Below are positions 18,660-26,338 of a stretch of DNA of 64,000 nt, in pieces. The notes under the pieces are model-generated. The model ran no database searches. It saw only the letters and a list, made by a program, of their open reading frames with translations, and was not told the DNA's origin. The DNA is taken from contig NZ_FZOI01000004.1 in NCBI RefSeq assembly GCF_900188385.1, forward strand, positions 124,001 through 188,000. The letters run 5' to 3'. This DNA is from Azospirillum sp. RU38E. GTDB lineage: Bacteria > Pseudomonadota > Alphaproteobacteria > Azospirillales > Azospirillaceae. Position 1 is the first letter of the stretch; each line of letters starts with the position of its first letter. The position numbers and the translations under genes are program-made.

Positions 18660-19268
18660 ATGACAAAGATCATCCCGATGTCCCTTGCAGACGCCACCGA
18701 TCCCTTTGTCCAATTCCAGACCTGGTTTGCCGAGGCGGAAGCCACCGAGGTAAACGACGCCAATGCCATGTCGGTTGCAACGGTGGGTGAAAATGGCCGC
18801 CCGTCGCTGCGCATTTTGTTGCTGAAGGGGTTTGACCAGCGCGGTTTCGCCTTTTTCACCAATATGCAGAGCCGAAAGGGTGACCAGCTGGCCGCAAATG
18901 CGGTCGCCGCCTTGACCTTCCATTGGAAGTCGCTGCGCCGGCAGGTGCGGATCGAAGGGCTGGTGGAGCTTGTGACCCCGCAGGAAGCGGATGAATATTT
19001 CGCTTCCCGCCCGCGTGGCAGCCAGATCGGCGCCTGGGCCAGCCAGCAATCCCGCCCGCTGGACAAGCGGGAGACGCTGGAAGCGGCGATCCGCGAGGTG
19101 GAAGCCCGCTATGAGGGCCAGCCCGTGCCGCGTCCGCCGCATTGGTCGGGTTATCGTGTCGTGCCGGACTATATTGAGTTCTGGCAGGATCGCGAATTCC
19201 GCCTGCATGATCGCATCGTCTTCACCCGCACCGACGGGGAATGGGCGAAGCAACGCTTCTATCCGTAA
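18660..19268 (+). CDS. pdxH: Pyridoxamine 5'-phosphate oxidase
   Basis: 202 residues from ATG 18660. It oxidises pyridoxine or pyridoxamine 5'-phosphate to PLP using FMN. Visible motifs are PSLRILLLKGFDQRGFAFFTN, FMN-binding QSRKGDQLAANAVAALTFHWKSLRRQVRIEG, SRPRGSQIGAWASQQSRPL and the C-terminal signature FWQDREFRLHDRIVF...WAKQRFYP. Length is slightly short but complete. PLP is required by HemA and many other enzymes. The cation efflux gene follows 16 nt after the stop, so the two are probably co-transcribed. Confidence 0.94.
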   Translation: MTKIIPMSLADATDPFVQFQTWFAEAEATEVNDANAMSVATVGENGRPSLRILLLKGFDQRGFAFFTNMQSRKGDQLAANAVAALTFHWKSLRRQVRIEGLVELVTPQEADEYFASRPRGSQIGAWASQQSRPLDKRETLEAAIREVEARYEGQPVPRPPHWSGYRVVPDYIEFWQDREFRLHDRIVFTRTDGEWAKQRFYP

Positions 19269-19284
19269 ACCCGGCAGGGGTGAG

Positions 19285-20202
19285 ATGGTCGAGACCGATA
19301 CCGCCGCACTGGACAGGTGGCGCCGCCGCGCCACCTATGCCAGCGTCGCCGTGGCAATGACGCTGATCCTGGCCAAACTCACCACCTATATGGCGACGGA
19401 TGCCGTCTCCATCCTGTCATCCTTGATCGACAGTTCGGTCGATCTGCTGGCCTCCGTCGTTACCTTGCTGGGGGTGGCGCGCGCCCTGCGCCCGCCCGAC
19501 CATGCCCACCGTTTCGGCCATGGCAAGGCGGAGCCGCTGGCCGCCCTGGCCCAGGCCGCCTTCGTCGCCGGGTCCGGCGTGTTTCTCGGCTATGAAGGGG
19601 TGGGAAGGCTGGTTGATCCGCGCCCGGTGGGGGAAACCTGGCTGGGCATCGGGGTGATGCTGTTTGCCATCGCCATGACAGCGCTGCTGCTGGGTTTTCA
19701 GCGCTTTGTCATCCGGCGCACCGGTTCCATGGCCATCAATGCCGACAGCCTGCATTACAGCGGCGATCTGTTCATGAACGCCGCCGTCATCGTTGCGTTG
19801 GGCCTGACGGCTTGGACCGGCTGGCCCTATTGGGACCCGCTGTTTGCCCTGGGCATTGCCGGCTTCCTGGTCTGGGGGGCGAGCCGCATCGTCACCACCG
19901 CCCTGGATGTGCTGATGGACCGGGAATTGCCGGACGAGGACCGCCGAAAGGTGAAGGAGCTGGTGCTGGCCCATCATCAGGCCCGCGGCCTGCATGATCT
20001 GCGCACCCGCTCCACCGGTCTCGGTCAGCAGATTGAGTTCCATCTGGAACTGGACCCCGATCTGACCCTGGCCCAGGCGCACGATATTACCGATGAGATC
20101 GAGCGCGAATTGAAGGCCGCCTTCCCTACGGCCGAATTCGCTATCCATCAGGAACCGGCCGGGCTGGAGGATGAGCGGCTGGATAATCGCATTCGCGGCT
20201 GA
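19285..20202 (+). CDS. Cation diffusion facilitator (FieF-like)
   Basis: 305 residues from ATG 19285 with AGGGGTGAG upstream. It has six membrane helices (between about residues 15 and 205), metal-site residues in helix 2 (SLIDSSVDLLAS) and helix 5 (ADSLHYSGDLFMN, the HxxxD pair), and a cytoplasmic C-terminal domain (about 210-300: HHQARGLHDLRTRSTG and IEFHLELDPDLTL). Such proteins export Zn2+, Fe2+, Cd2+ or Co2+ in exchange for protons. The Asp/Asp and His/Asp site resembles FieF, but metal specificity is not certain. Probably in one operon with pdxH. Confidence 0.9.
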   Translation: MVETDTAALDRWRRRATYASVAVAMTLILAKLTTYMATDAVSILSSLIDSSVDLLASVVTLLGVARALRPPDHAHRFGHGKAEPLAALAQAAFVAGSGVFLGYEGVGRLVDPRPVGETWLGIGVMLFAIAMTALLLGFQRFVIRRTGSMAINADSLHYSGDLFMNAAVIVALGLTAWTGWPYWDPLFALGIAGFLVWGASRIVTTALDVLMDRELPDEDRRKVKELVLAHHQARGLHDLRTRSTGLGQQIEFHLELDPDLTLAQAHDITDEIERELKAAFPTAEFAIHQEPAGLEDERLDNRIRG

Positions 20203-20329
20203 GGTGGGCGGAACCCGCTGAAGGCAGCGGTGTTGATTGCCGATGAGGGGCTTCACGCCGGGAGCGGGCGGCGCCATAGTCGATCCACCCCACCCAAGCC
20301 CACACCCAACGCCGCCGGAGCCCGCCCGC

Positions 20330-21766
20330 ATGTCGAACGATGCCCTTCCCCCGGCCCTGCTGGCGGCTTACGAGACGGCGTTGCGGCAAGGCGGCAGCGG
20401 GGATTTCATCCAGGATACCCGGCTGCATTATCTCCAGGCGCGGGGCATCTTCACCGGCTGGGCAGACCAGCCGGAAGACAGCCAAATCCCGGCAGAGCTT
20501 CTGTCCGCCAAACGGGCCGTGCTGGCCGATGGGCAGCCGCGACGGCTGACCGTGCGGCTTTTCATCCAGGGCTGCGCCCAGCCGGTCAGCCTTTCGCTTG
20601 CCGCCATGCGGGCCGAGGATGGGTCGATCAGCGGGCTGGTCGGCATCGGGCATGGCGTGCCAGCGGCCGACGCCGACCCGCAGGCGGCCGCCGCCCTGTT
20701 CGCCAAGGCAAACCATGATCTGCGCCAGCCCTTCCAGGCCATGCGTCTATTTTTGCACCTGCTGGAAAGCCGGGCGGCCGACCCGCGCCAGGGGGAGCTG
20801 ATCCAGCGGCTGGGCGATGCGGTGGAGTCGGCGGCCCATCAGGTGAGCAGTTTGCTGGACCTTTCCGTGCTGCAGGCGGGTACGGCCAAACTGTCCCCCG
20901 GCCCGGTACCGCTGGGGCCGCTGCTGGCCCGGTTGGTGGAGGAACATCAGGAACAGGCGGCCAGCCTGGATGTACGCCTGCGCCATGTGCCCAGCGAATT
21001 GACCGTACAGAGCGACGGCATGATGCTGGATCGGCTGCTGCGCCAGTTGCTGGGCAACGCCCTGCGCCATGCCGGGCGCGGCGGCAAGGTCTTGCTGGCC
21101 GCGCGGCGACGGGGCCATCTGGCGGCGCTGGAGGTCTGGGACAGCGGCCCCGGCATCGCCCCTGACGATCAGGAACGCATTTTCCAACCTTTCGTGCAGC
21201 TGGAGGAAGCCGGACAGGGCCGGCGCGGCCTGGGATTGGGGCTTGCCATCGTGCAGCGCGGCGCGCAGGCGCTGGGCCACCGGGTGACCCTGGAAAGCGC
21301 GCCCGGCAAGGGTTGCCGTTTCAGCCTGCTGGCCAACCGCCACGGGATGGCGCCGCCCAGTCCCGCACCGGCCGCGGAGTCGCTGCCGGAAGCCCCCCTG
21401 GTGGCGGTGCTGGAGGATGATCGGCTGCAATTGGCAGCGCTTGAGATGCTGTTGCAGGAATGGGGCTATCGCACCGCCGTCGGCGGCAGCCAGACGGAAT
21501 TGCAGGGGGAACTGGCCGGGCGCCAGCCAGACCTGATCATCACCGACCTGCATCTGCCGGGCGGGCAGAGCGGCCCCGATCTGGTACAGGCCCTGCGCGC
21601 CCGCTATGGCAGCGCGGTGCCGGCCCTGCTGCTGACCGGCGACGGCACAGCAGAAGCCCGCCGCAAGGCAGAGGCCGCTGGCATGGCGCTGCTGGGCAAG
21701 CCCGCCATGCCAGCCAGATTGCGCCGCGCGGTGGAGCAGGCGCTGGGTACCAGCAGGCCGGTTTAA
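20330..21766 (+). CDS. Soluble hybrid histidine kinase with receiver
   Basis: 478 residues from ATG 20330, with no membrane segment. Residues about 5-105 are PAS-like, with a FIQDTRLHYLQARGIFTGW start and an EDGSISGLVGIG end. The DHp motif is ANHDLRQPFQAMRLFLHLL with His129. HATPase boxes are LGNALRHAGRGGKV, VWDSGPGIAPDDQERIFQPF and RRGLGLGLAIVQRGAQALG. A C-terminal receiver (about 360-475) has phospho-Asp406 in IITDLHLPGG and Lys in ALLGKPAMP. The NHDLRQP form of the His box is common in cytosolic hybrid kinases. There is no output domain or adjacent regulator, so the partner is unknown. Confidence 0.88.
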   Translation: MSNDALPPALLAAYETALRQGGSGDFIQDTRLHYLQARGIFTGWADQPEDSQIPAELLSAKRAVLADGQPRRLTVRLFIQGCAQPVSLSLAAMRAEDGSISGLVGIGHGVPAADADPQAAAALFAKANHDLRQPFQAMRLFLHLLESRAADPRQGELIQRLGDAVESAAHQVSSLLDLSVLQAGTAKLSPGPVPLGPLLARLVEEHQEQAASLDVRLRHVPSELTVQSDGMMLDRLLRQLLGNALRHAGRGGKVLLAARRRGHLAALEVWDSGPGIAPDDQERIFQPFVQLEEAGQGRRGLGLGLAIVQRGAQALGHRVTLESAPGKGCRFSLLANRHGMAPPSPAPAAESLPEAPLVAVLEDDRLQLAALEMLLQEWGYRTAVGGSQTELQGELAGRQPDLIITDLHLPGGQSGPDLVQALRARYGSAVPALLLTGDGTAEARRKAEAAGMALLGKPAMPARLRRAVEQALGTSRPV

Positions 21767-21847
21767 GCTGCCTCCACAGCACCGGGAAAAATTGCCACGA
21801 CGCATGGATGCCCGTATTGTTTCACGAATAAGTTCTGAGGGCTTATC

Positions 21848-22870
21848 GTGAAAAGATATTGTTTGGCAGCATTCCTGCTGGTCTGCTTCCTGTCGGCACC
21901 GCAAATCCAGGCTGCCGAAAGACCGGTGACCGTAACGGGTACCGATGGGGCCACCTTGGCAGGCACCTTGCTTTTGCCGGATGGCAGCGCTCCGGCACAG
22001 GGCTGGCCCGCCATTCTGCTGGTCCAGGGCAGTGGTCCCACGGATCGCAATGGCAACAGCGCCATGCTTCCGGACAAACCCATCGATCTGTTGAAACAAC
22101 TGGCTGAGGCCCTGGCAGGGAAAGGCATCGCCAGCCTGCGGCTGGACAAACGGGGTATGCAGGCCAATGCTGCCCAGATGCCGCATGACCCGGCAGCCAT
22201 GGCGCAGTTTTTCCGCTGGGGTGCTTTTGTCGGTGACCTTGCCGCCGCCTATGATGCTTTGGGCCGGGAAGACGGTATCAATGGCGCAAAGCGCGGCGTC
22301 ATGGGCCATAGTGAGGGCGGGGCGCTGGTGCTCGCCGCCATTGACGAGGGGCGGATATCACCCGCCGCCATCGTGCTGCTGGGGACTGCCTCGCGCCCGC
22401 TGGGAGACGTGATTGCCGATCAATTACGAGCGCAAATGGCGCGGGCCAATGTGCCGGAGCCACCGCGCAAGGCTATTCTGGAAGCAGACGGGGCCATCCG
22501 TCGTGAAATCGTCAAGTCTGGTCAGGTGCCAGCCCAGGTACCCCCCGGCCTGCGGGGACTGTACCCGGCCTATATCGGCCCCTTCATGCAGGGGGCTCTC
22601 TCCTTGGACCCGCTCCGCGCACTGGCAAAGGTCAAAGCGCCGGTGCTGGTAGTCAACGGGGGCGATGACATCCAGATTTCGGCGGAAAAGGATGCTGGCC
22701 CCTTCCAAAAAACATTGGCCAGCCGACAGGATGGCAGCAGCGTCGCCATCCGCCCCGGACTGAGCCATAATCTGAAGGAAAATCAGAATGGCGGGTTCAC
22801 CGGCCCGGTCGAGCCGGCGACACTGACACTGATCACCGGCTGGGTCTCGCAACGGCTGGCACAGAAATGA
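21848..22870 (+). CDS. Exported alpha/beta hydrolase
   Basis: 340 residues from GTG 21848, which has GAGG upstream. A signal peptide (KRYCLAAFLLVCFLSAPQIQA) is predicted to cleave near residue 23. The fold shows the oxyanion region LLVQGSGPTDRNGN, a nucleophile elbow GHSEGG (about residue 155), an Asp candidate in VLVVNGGDDIQIS and a His candidate in RPGLSHNLKE near the C-terminus. This layout matches periplasmic serine esterases/hydrolases of the EstA-like dienelactone hydrolase group; the substrate is unknown. No operon partner: 81 nt after the hybrid kinase and convergent with osmC. Confidence 0.8.
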   Translation: MKRYCLAAFLLVCFLSAPQIQAAERPVTVTGTDGATLAGTLLLPDGSAPAQGWPAILLVQGSGPTDRNGNSAMLPDKPIDLLKQLAEALAGKGIASLRLDKRGMQANAAQMPHDPAAMAQFFRWGAFVGDLAAAYDALGREDGINGAKRGVMGHSEGGALVLAAIDEGRISPAAIVLLGTASRPLGDVIADQLRAQMARANVPEPPRKAILEADGAIRREIVKSGQVPAQVPPGLRGLYPAYIGPFMQGALSLDPLRALAKVKAPVLVVNGGDDIQISAEKDAGPFQKTLASRQDGSSVAIRPGLSHNLKENQNGGFTGPVEPATLTLITGWVSQRLAQK

Positions 22871-22888
22871 AGCGCCCCCGCGCCGGCA

Positions 22889-23371
22889 TCACGGTGCCAT
22901 GACGAAAACCGGCTCCACCTCCACCGGGAAATTCACCGAGCGGGCGATGAAGCATTTCTCATGCGCCGTATGGTGCATGTCGCGGGCCTTTTCGACATCG
23001 GCCTCTTTTGCCAATGTCACCGTGGGGCGCAGCAACACACGGGTGAACTGCCCCTCCCCGCCAGGATGTTCCACCATCCAGCCTTCCGCTGCATCCTGAT
23101 AATCCGTGACCACGATTCCAGCCCCGGCACAAAGCCCCAGATACCAGAGCTTGTGACAGGCTGACAGCGAGGCCAGCAGCAGCTCCTCCGGGTTCCAGCG
23201 CGCCGGATCGCCCCGGAAGCTGGGATCGGACGAGCCGGCGATGGCGGGCTTGTCACCCGCATTGATCAGATGATCGCGCGAATAGGCACGATAGGCGCTG
23301 GTGCCCGTCCCCTGATTGCCGGTCCAGGTGACGTTGACCGCGTAATGGTGCTGTTTGTCGCTGGCGCTCAT
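22889..23371 (-). CDS. OsmC-family peroxiredoxin-like protein
   Basis: 160 residues. The OsmC/Ohr fold is recognisable from the N-terminal strand YAVNVTWTGNQGTGTSAYRAYSR, RWNPEELLLASLSACHKLWYL with the first conserved Cys, and HHTAHEKCFIARSVNFPVEVEP with the second. These cysteines form the peroxide-reducing pair in characterised members that detoxify organic hydroperoxides. The SACHKLWYLGLC segment resembles the OsmC subgroup rather than Ohr. It lies 13 nt downstream of a two-component kinase gene on the same strand and may be transcribed with it. Confidence 0.88.
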   Translation of the reverse strand: MSASDKQHHYAVNVTWTGNQGTGTSAYRAYSRDHLINAGDKPAIAGSSDPSFRGDPARWNPEELLLASLSACHKLWYLGLCAGAGIVVTDYQDAAEGWMVEHPGGEGQFTRVLLRPTVTLAKEADVEKARDMHHTAHEKCFIARSVNFPVEVEPVFVMAP

Positions 23372-23384
23372 CTTTCAAGCTTCC

Positions 23385-24743
23385 TCATGCACGGGGTAGG
23401 GTCAGGCGGGCCGATAATCCCCCCAATGCCGTATCCTCGTCCAGTTCCAGCACCCCGCCATAGAGCCGGGCCAGATCATCGACAATGGCCAGCCCCAGCC
23501 CGCTGCCCGGCACCGCCTCATCCAGGCGGGTGCCACGGGCCAGCACGGCCGCCCGTCTGTCGGCCGGAATGCCCGGACCGTCATCGGCCACGATGATGCA
23601 AAGCTGGCCGGGGCCGGCCGGGGCAGCGGAAAGCCGGATTCGGCCCTCACACCATTTGGCGGCATTATCCAGCAGATTGCCGGCCATTTCCTGCAAATCC
23701 TGCCCTTCGCCGCGGAACAGCAGCCCATCGGGCACCTGCAGATCAAGGGCAATGTCCCGGTCCGGGTGCAGGCGCGGGATGGTGCGGGCCAGCCCCGCCA
23801 GGGCAGGCGCCACCGCCGTGCGCAGTCCCGCCCCCCGCGCCATGGCTGCGGCCCGCGCGCGCGACAAATGATGGTCGATCTGGCGGCGCATCCGCTCCGT
23901 CTCCGCCGCAATCAGCCGAGCACCCTCGGCATCGGCCATGCCATGGGCGCTGTTGGCGATCACCGCCAGCGGGGTTTTCAAGGCATGGGCCAGATTGCCC
24001 GCCTGGGTGCGGGCGCGTTCCACCATATCGGCATTGTCGGCCAGCACTTGGTTCAGATCATCGACCAGCGGCTGCACCTCTGACGGAAAGGCACCTTGCA
24101 CCCGTGTTGACCGCCCGGCCCGCAGGTCGGCCAGGGCTGCGCGCAACCGGTCCAGCGGTACAAGCCCCAGCCGCACCTGCACCAGGGCCGCCGCCAGCAG
24201 GCCCAGCGCCAGCACACCCAGCGAGAGGGCCAGCACGCGGGCGAAATTCCCCGTCGCGGCCTCCAAGGCGGCGGCATTGGCGGCAACGGCAATATCCAGC
24301 GGCTGATCCGCATCGGGCAGGCTGACCCGCCGTTCCCAGATCAGCAGCGTGCCCCCCTCCGGCGCGGCGGCCCGGCGCAGATGCAGGGCGCCATCCGCCG
24401 GCACCGGGCCGCCCCCCGGCAAATCCTGATCCCACAGGGAGCGGGAGCGCAACCGTACCGTTCCCGCCTGCGACACCTGCCAATAAAGCCCAGACAGCGG
24501 CCGTTCAAAACGCGGATCGCTCAATTCCCGCGCCAGGGCCAGGGGCCGGCCAGCCCCCTGCCCCGGCGCCGACAAGGCGGCCGTTAACTGGTCCAGATGC
24601 TGTTCCATGGCGCGGGTCAAATCCGCCTCCACATGGCGGCGGAACAGGTCGGTCAGGGCCACACCGGCCACCAGCAGCGCCAGCAGCACCCAGATCACGG
24701 CCAGCGCCAGCAGGCGCCGCCCCAGGGAACCGACGCGCCCCAT
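23385..24743 (-). CDS. Sensor histidine kinase of PepSY-linked system
   Basis: 452 residues. A first membrane helix at about 10-30 (LLALAVIWVLLALLVAGVAL), a periplasmic sensor (about 35-170), a second helix (about 172-195) and HAMP are followed by the DHp box NLAHALKTPLAVIANSAHG with His253. HATPase motifs are LDNAAKWCEG, IVADDGPGIP and GSGLGLAIVDDLARLYGG. It resembles the PhoQ/FeuQ kinase group that pairs with OmpR-type regulators and PepSY proteins. It overlaps the upstream regulator gene by 1 nt, so they form an operon in the order PepSY, regulator, kinase. The signal (metal, pH or envelope state) is not evident. Confidence 0.88.
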   Translation of the reverse strand: MGRVGSLGRRLLALAVIWVLLALLVAGVALTDLFRRHVEADLTRAMEQHLDQLTAALSAPGQGAGRPLALARELSDPRFERPLSGLYWQVSQAGTVRLRSRSLWDQDLPGGGPVPADGALHLRRAAAPEGGTLLIWERRVSLPDADQPLDIAVAANAAALEAATGNFARVLALSLGVLALGLLAAALVQVRLGLVPLDRLRAALADLRAGRSTRVQGAFPSEVQPLVDDLNQVLADNADMVERARTQAGNLAHALKTPLAVIANSAHGMADAEGARLIAAETERMRRQIDHHLSRARAAAMARGAGLRTAVAPALAGLARTIPRLHPDRDIALDLQVPDGLLFRGEGQDLQEMAGNLLDNAAKWCEGRIRLSAAPAGPGQLCIIVADDGPGIPADRRAAVLARGTRLDEAVPGSGLGLAIVDDLARLYGGVLELDEDTALGGLSARLTLPRA

Positions 24744-25405
24744 TAGGGCGCTGCCAACCGATAGCCGAGACCGCGTTCGGTATGGATCACATCCACCCCC
24801 AACTTGCGCCGCAGCCGGCCGATAAAGACCTCGATCGTGTTGCTGTCCCGATCGAAATCCTGGGCATACACATGTTCGGTCAGTTCGGTGCGGGAGATGA
24901 CGCGGCCCTGGTGATGCATCAGGTAGGAAAGCACGCGCAATTCATGCGCCGTCAGCGTCACCGGCTGGCCCGCCACCGTCACCCGCCCGGCGCGGGTATC
25001 CAGCGCCACCAGCCCACAGGTGATCTCTGCCGCCGCCTGCCCGCCAGCCCGGCGGATCAGGGCGCGTACACGGGCCAGCAGTTCCTCCATGCGGAAGGGC
25101 TTGGCCAGATAATCATCGGCCCCGGCATCCATGCCCTCCACCTTTTCCTGCCAGGTGCCGCGTGCGGTCAGGATCAGCACAGGCATGGAGCGTCCCGCCG
25201 CCCGCCAACCCCGCAGCACCGACAGCCCGTCGCGCTTGGGCAGGCCCAGATCCAGCACCACCGCATCATAGGGTTCGGTCTCCCCCATGAAGGCCGCCTC
25301 CTCCCCATCGGGGGCCGTGTCCACGGCATAGGGGGCGGCTTCCAATGCGGCGCGCAACTGCGCCCGCAGTTGCGGATCATCCTCCACCACCAGCAGGCGC
25401 ATCAA
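24743..25405 (-). CDS. OmpR-family response regulator
   Basis: 220 residues. The receiver has LLVVEDDPQLRAQLRAAL, phospho-Asp52 in AVVLDLGLPKRDG and Lys in DDYLAKPFRMEELLARV. The winged helix (about 128-218) has VTLTAHELRVLSYLMHH and SNTIEVFIGRLRRKL. It overlaps the PepSY gene upstream by 4 nt (ATGA) and the kinase gene downstream by 1 nt. Four half-sites with 11-bp spacing in the divergent promoter region (25786-25824) have the geometry of an OmpR-family operator and are the likely targets. Confidence 0.92.
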   Translation of the reverse strand: MMRLLVVEDDPQLRAQLRAALEAAPYAVDTAPDGEEAAFMGETEPYDAVVLDLGLPKRDGLSVLRGWRAAGRSMPVLILTARGTWQEKVEGMDAGADDYLAKPFRMEELLARVRALIRRAGGQAAAEITCGLVALDTRAGRVTVAGQPVTLTAHELRVLSYLMHHQGRVISRTELTEHVYAQDFDRDSNTIEVFIGRLRRKLGVDVIHTERGLGYRLAAP

Positions 25406-25761
25406 TCCTTCTCCGGCCCATGTCCGTGCTTCGGTTCGGTCAGCCCGGCCCCCTTGGCTTTCAGCAGGGTGCCGGTGCGCGCATCGTAGCGCAGTTTGAT
25501 CAGCCGGCCATCGGGGGACAGCAGCTCAATATCATAGACGATGGCATCGTCCTTCTCCTCCAGCTCCACTTCCAGCAGGCGGCCGGGAAAGGCCGCCTCC
25601 GCCCGCGCCACGATATCGCGCAGGGGCAACACCTCGCCCCGCTGCAGGGCGGTGCGGGCACGGTCATGGTCGGGCCGGTCATCACCGGCCGCCATGGGCG
25701 CCAGCGGTACGGCCAGAAGGGTGACGGCCAGCAAGGCCAGGGGGAGCAACAGGTTTCGCAT
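25402..25761 (-). CDS. PepSY-domain exported protein
   Basis: 119 residues from ATG 25761. Signal peptide MRNLLLPLALLAVTLLAVPLAPMAAG, then one PepSY domain (about 35-110: EVLPLRDIVARAEAAFPGRLLEVELEEKDD with YDIELLSPDGRLIKLRYDARTG) and a His-rich tail (PKHGHGPEKD). PepSY domains are small periplasmic modules often found beside two-component systems and proposed to inhibit proteases or modulate sensors. The His tail could bind metal. It is the first gene of the three-gene operon with the regulator and kinase. Confidence 0.85.
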   Translation of the reverse strand: MRNLLLPLALLAVTLLAVPLAPMAAGDDRPDHDRARTALQRGEVLPLRDIVARAEAAFPGRLLEVELEEKDDAIVYDIELLSPDGRLIKLRYDARTGTLLKAKGAGLTEPKHGHGPEKD

Positions 25762-25785
25762 GGGGACCAATATGACGGCGCCAAG

Positions 25786-25824
25786 CTGAACGGCCGATGA
25801 ACGGGCCATTCAGCATCGGTTCAG
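25786..25824. promoter_or_regulatory. Phased operator of the PepSY divergon
   Basis: Two direct-repeat pairs with 11-bp period and opposite orientation: CTGAACGG (25786-25793) with ATGAACGG (25797-25804), and ATTCAG (25808-25813) with GTTCAG (25819-25824). TTCAG is the reverse complement of CTGAA, so the array as a whole is an inverted arrangement between two divergent PepSY genes. An 11-bp half-site spacing is the standard for dimers of OmpR-type regulators. Confidence 0.6.
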
Positions 25825-25875
25825 GGCAGATGCATCAGAAAGGGTTTTATCGCAACAGCCCCAATTGGAAGGATT

Positions 25876-26199
25876 ATGACAATGAAGACCCGGAACCTGA
25901 AGATCGCCGCCCTGACGCTCGCCACCGGCCTGATCGCCCTGCCGCTGGGCGGTTTCGCCCTGGCACAGAATGCCACCCCCGCCACCCCGGCGGCCACCCC
26001 CGCCCTCCCGCAGGGTCAGCCGATGGGCATGACCCAGGTGATCGACCACCTGTCAGCCAAGGGCTATACCGAAATCCGCGAGGTGGAGCGCAAGAGCGAC
26101 AAGCTGTTCGAGGTGAAGGCCCGTGACAGCCAGGGCATCCGCCGCGAATTGCTGGTGGATGCCCGCAGCGGCGAAATCCTGAAAGATGAGCGCGACTGA
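25876..26199 (+). CDS. PepSY-domain exported protein, divergent
   Basis: 107 residues. Signal peptide (KIAALTLATGLIALPLGGFALA, cleavage near residue 31), an Ala/Thr/Pro linker (NATPATPAATPALPQGQP) and one PepSY domain (about 50-105: MTQVIDHLSAKGYTEIREVERKSDKLFEVKARDSQG...LLVDARSGEIL). It is transcribed away from the PepSY-regulator-kinase operon across a 114-nt region holding the phased operator, so it is likely a target and perhaps a feedback ligand of that system. A strong hairpin ends the transcript at 26234-26258. Confidence 0.85.
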   Translation: MTMKTRNLKIAALTLATGLIALPLGGFALAQNATPATPAATPALPQGQPMGMTQVIDHLSAKGYTEIREVERKSDKLFEVKARDSQGIRRELLVDARSGEILKDERD

Positions 26200-26233
26200 C
26201 CACCAGACGGACAGCGGAATTTTCGCAACTGTA

Positions 26234-26258
26234 CCCCCATCCCGCATCGGGATGGGGG
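26234..26258 (+). terminator. Terminator after divergent PepSY gene
   Basis: CCCCCATCCCG (26234-26244) pairs perfectly with CGGGATGGGGG (26248-26258) over a 3-nt CAT loop, followed by CTTGACTTG. The stem is very stable; the T run is poor. Confidence 0.65.
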
Positions 26259-26259
26259 C

Positions 26260-26273
26260 TTGACTTGAATCAA
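26260..26273. promoter_or_regulatory. FNR/FixK-like box upstream of chemoreceptor
   Basis: TTGAC-TTGA-ATCAA matches the 14-bp FNR/FixK/Anr consensus TTGAT-N4-ATCAA at nine of ten defined bases. It lies 66-79 nt upstream of the chemoreceptor start, a normal activator position. It suggests induction under low oxygen. Confidence 0.5.
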
Positions 26274-26338
26274 GGCGGGCAAATCATTTCCGGTGCCAAC
26301 TTTCCCCCAGTTAGTGATGACTTTTTGGGGGTTGGCCC

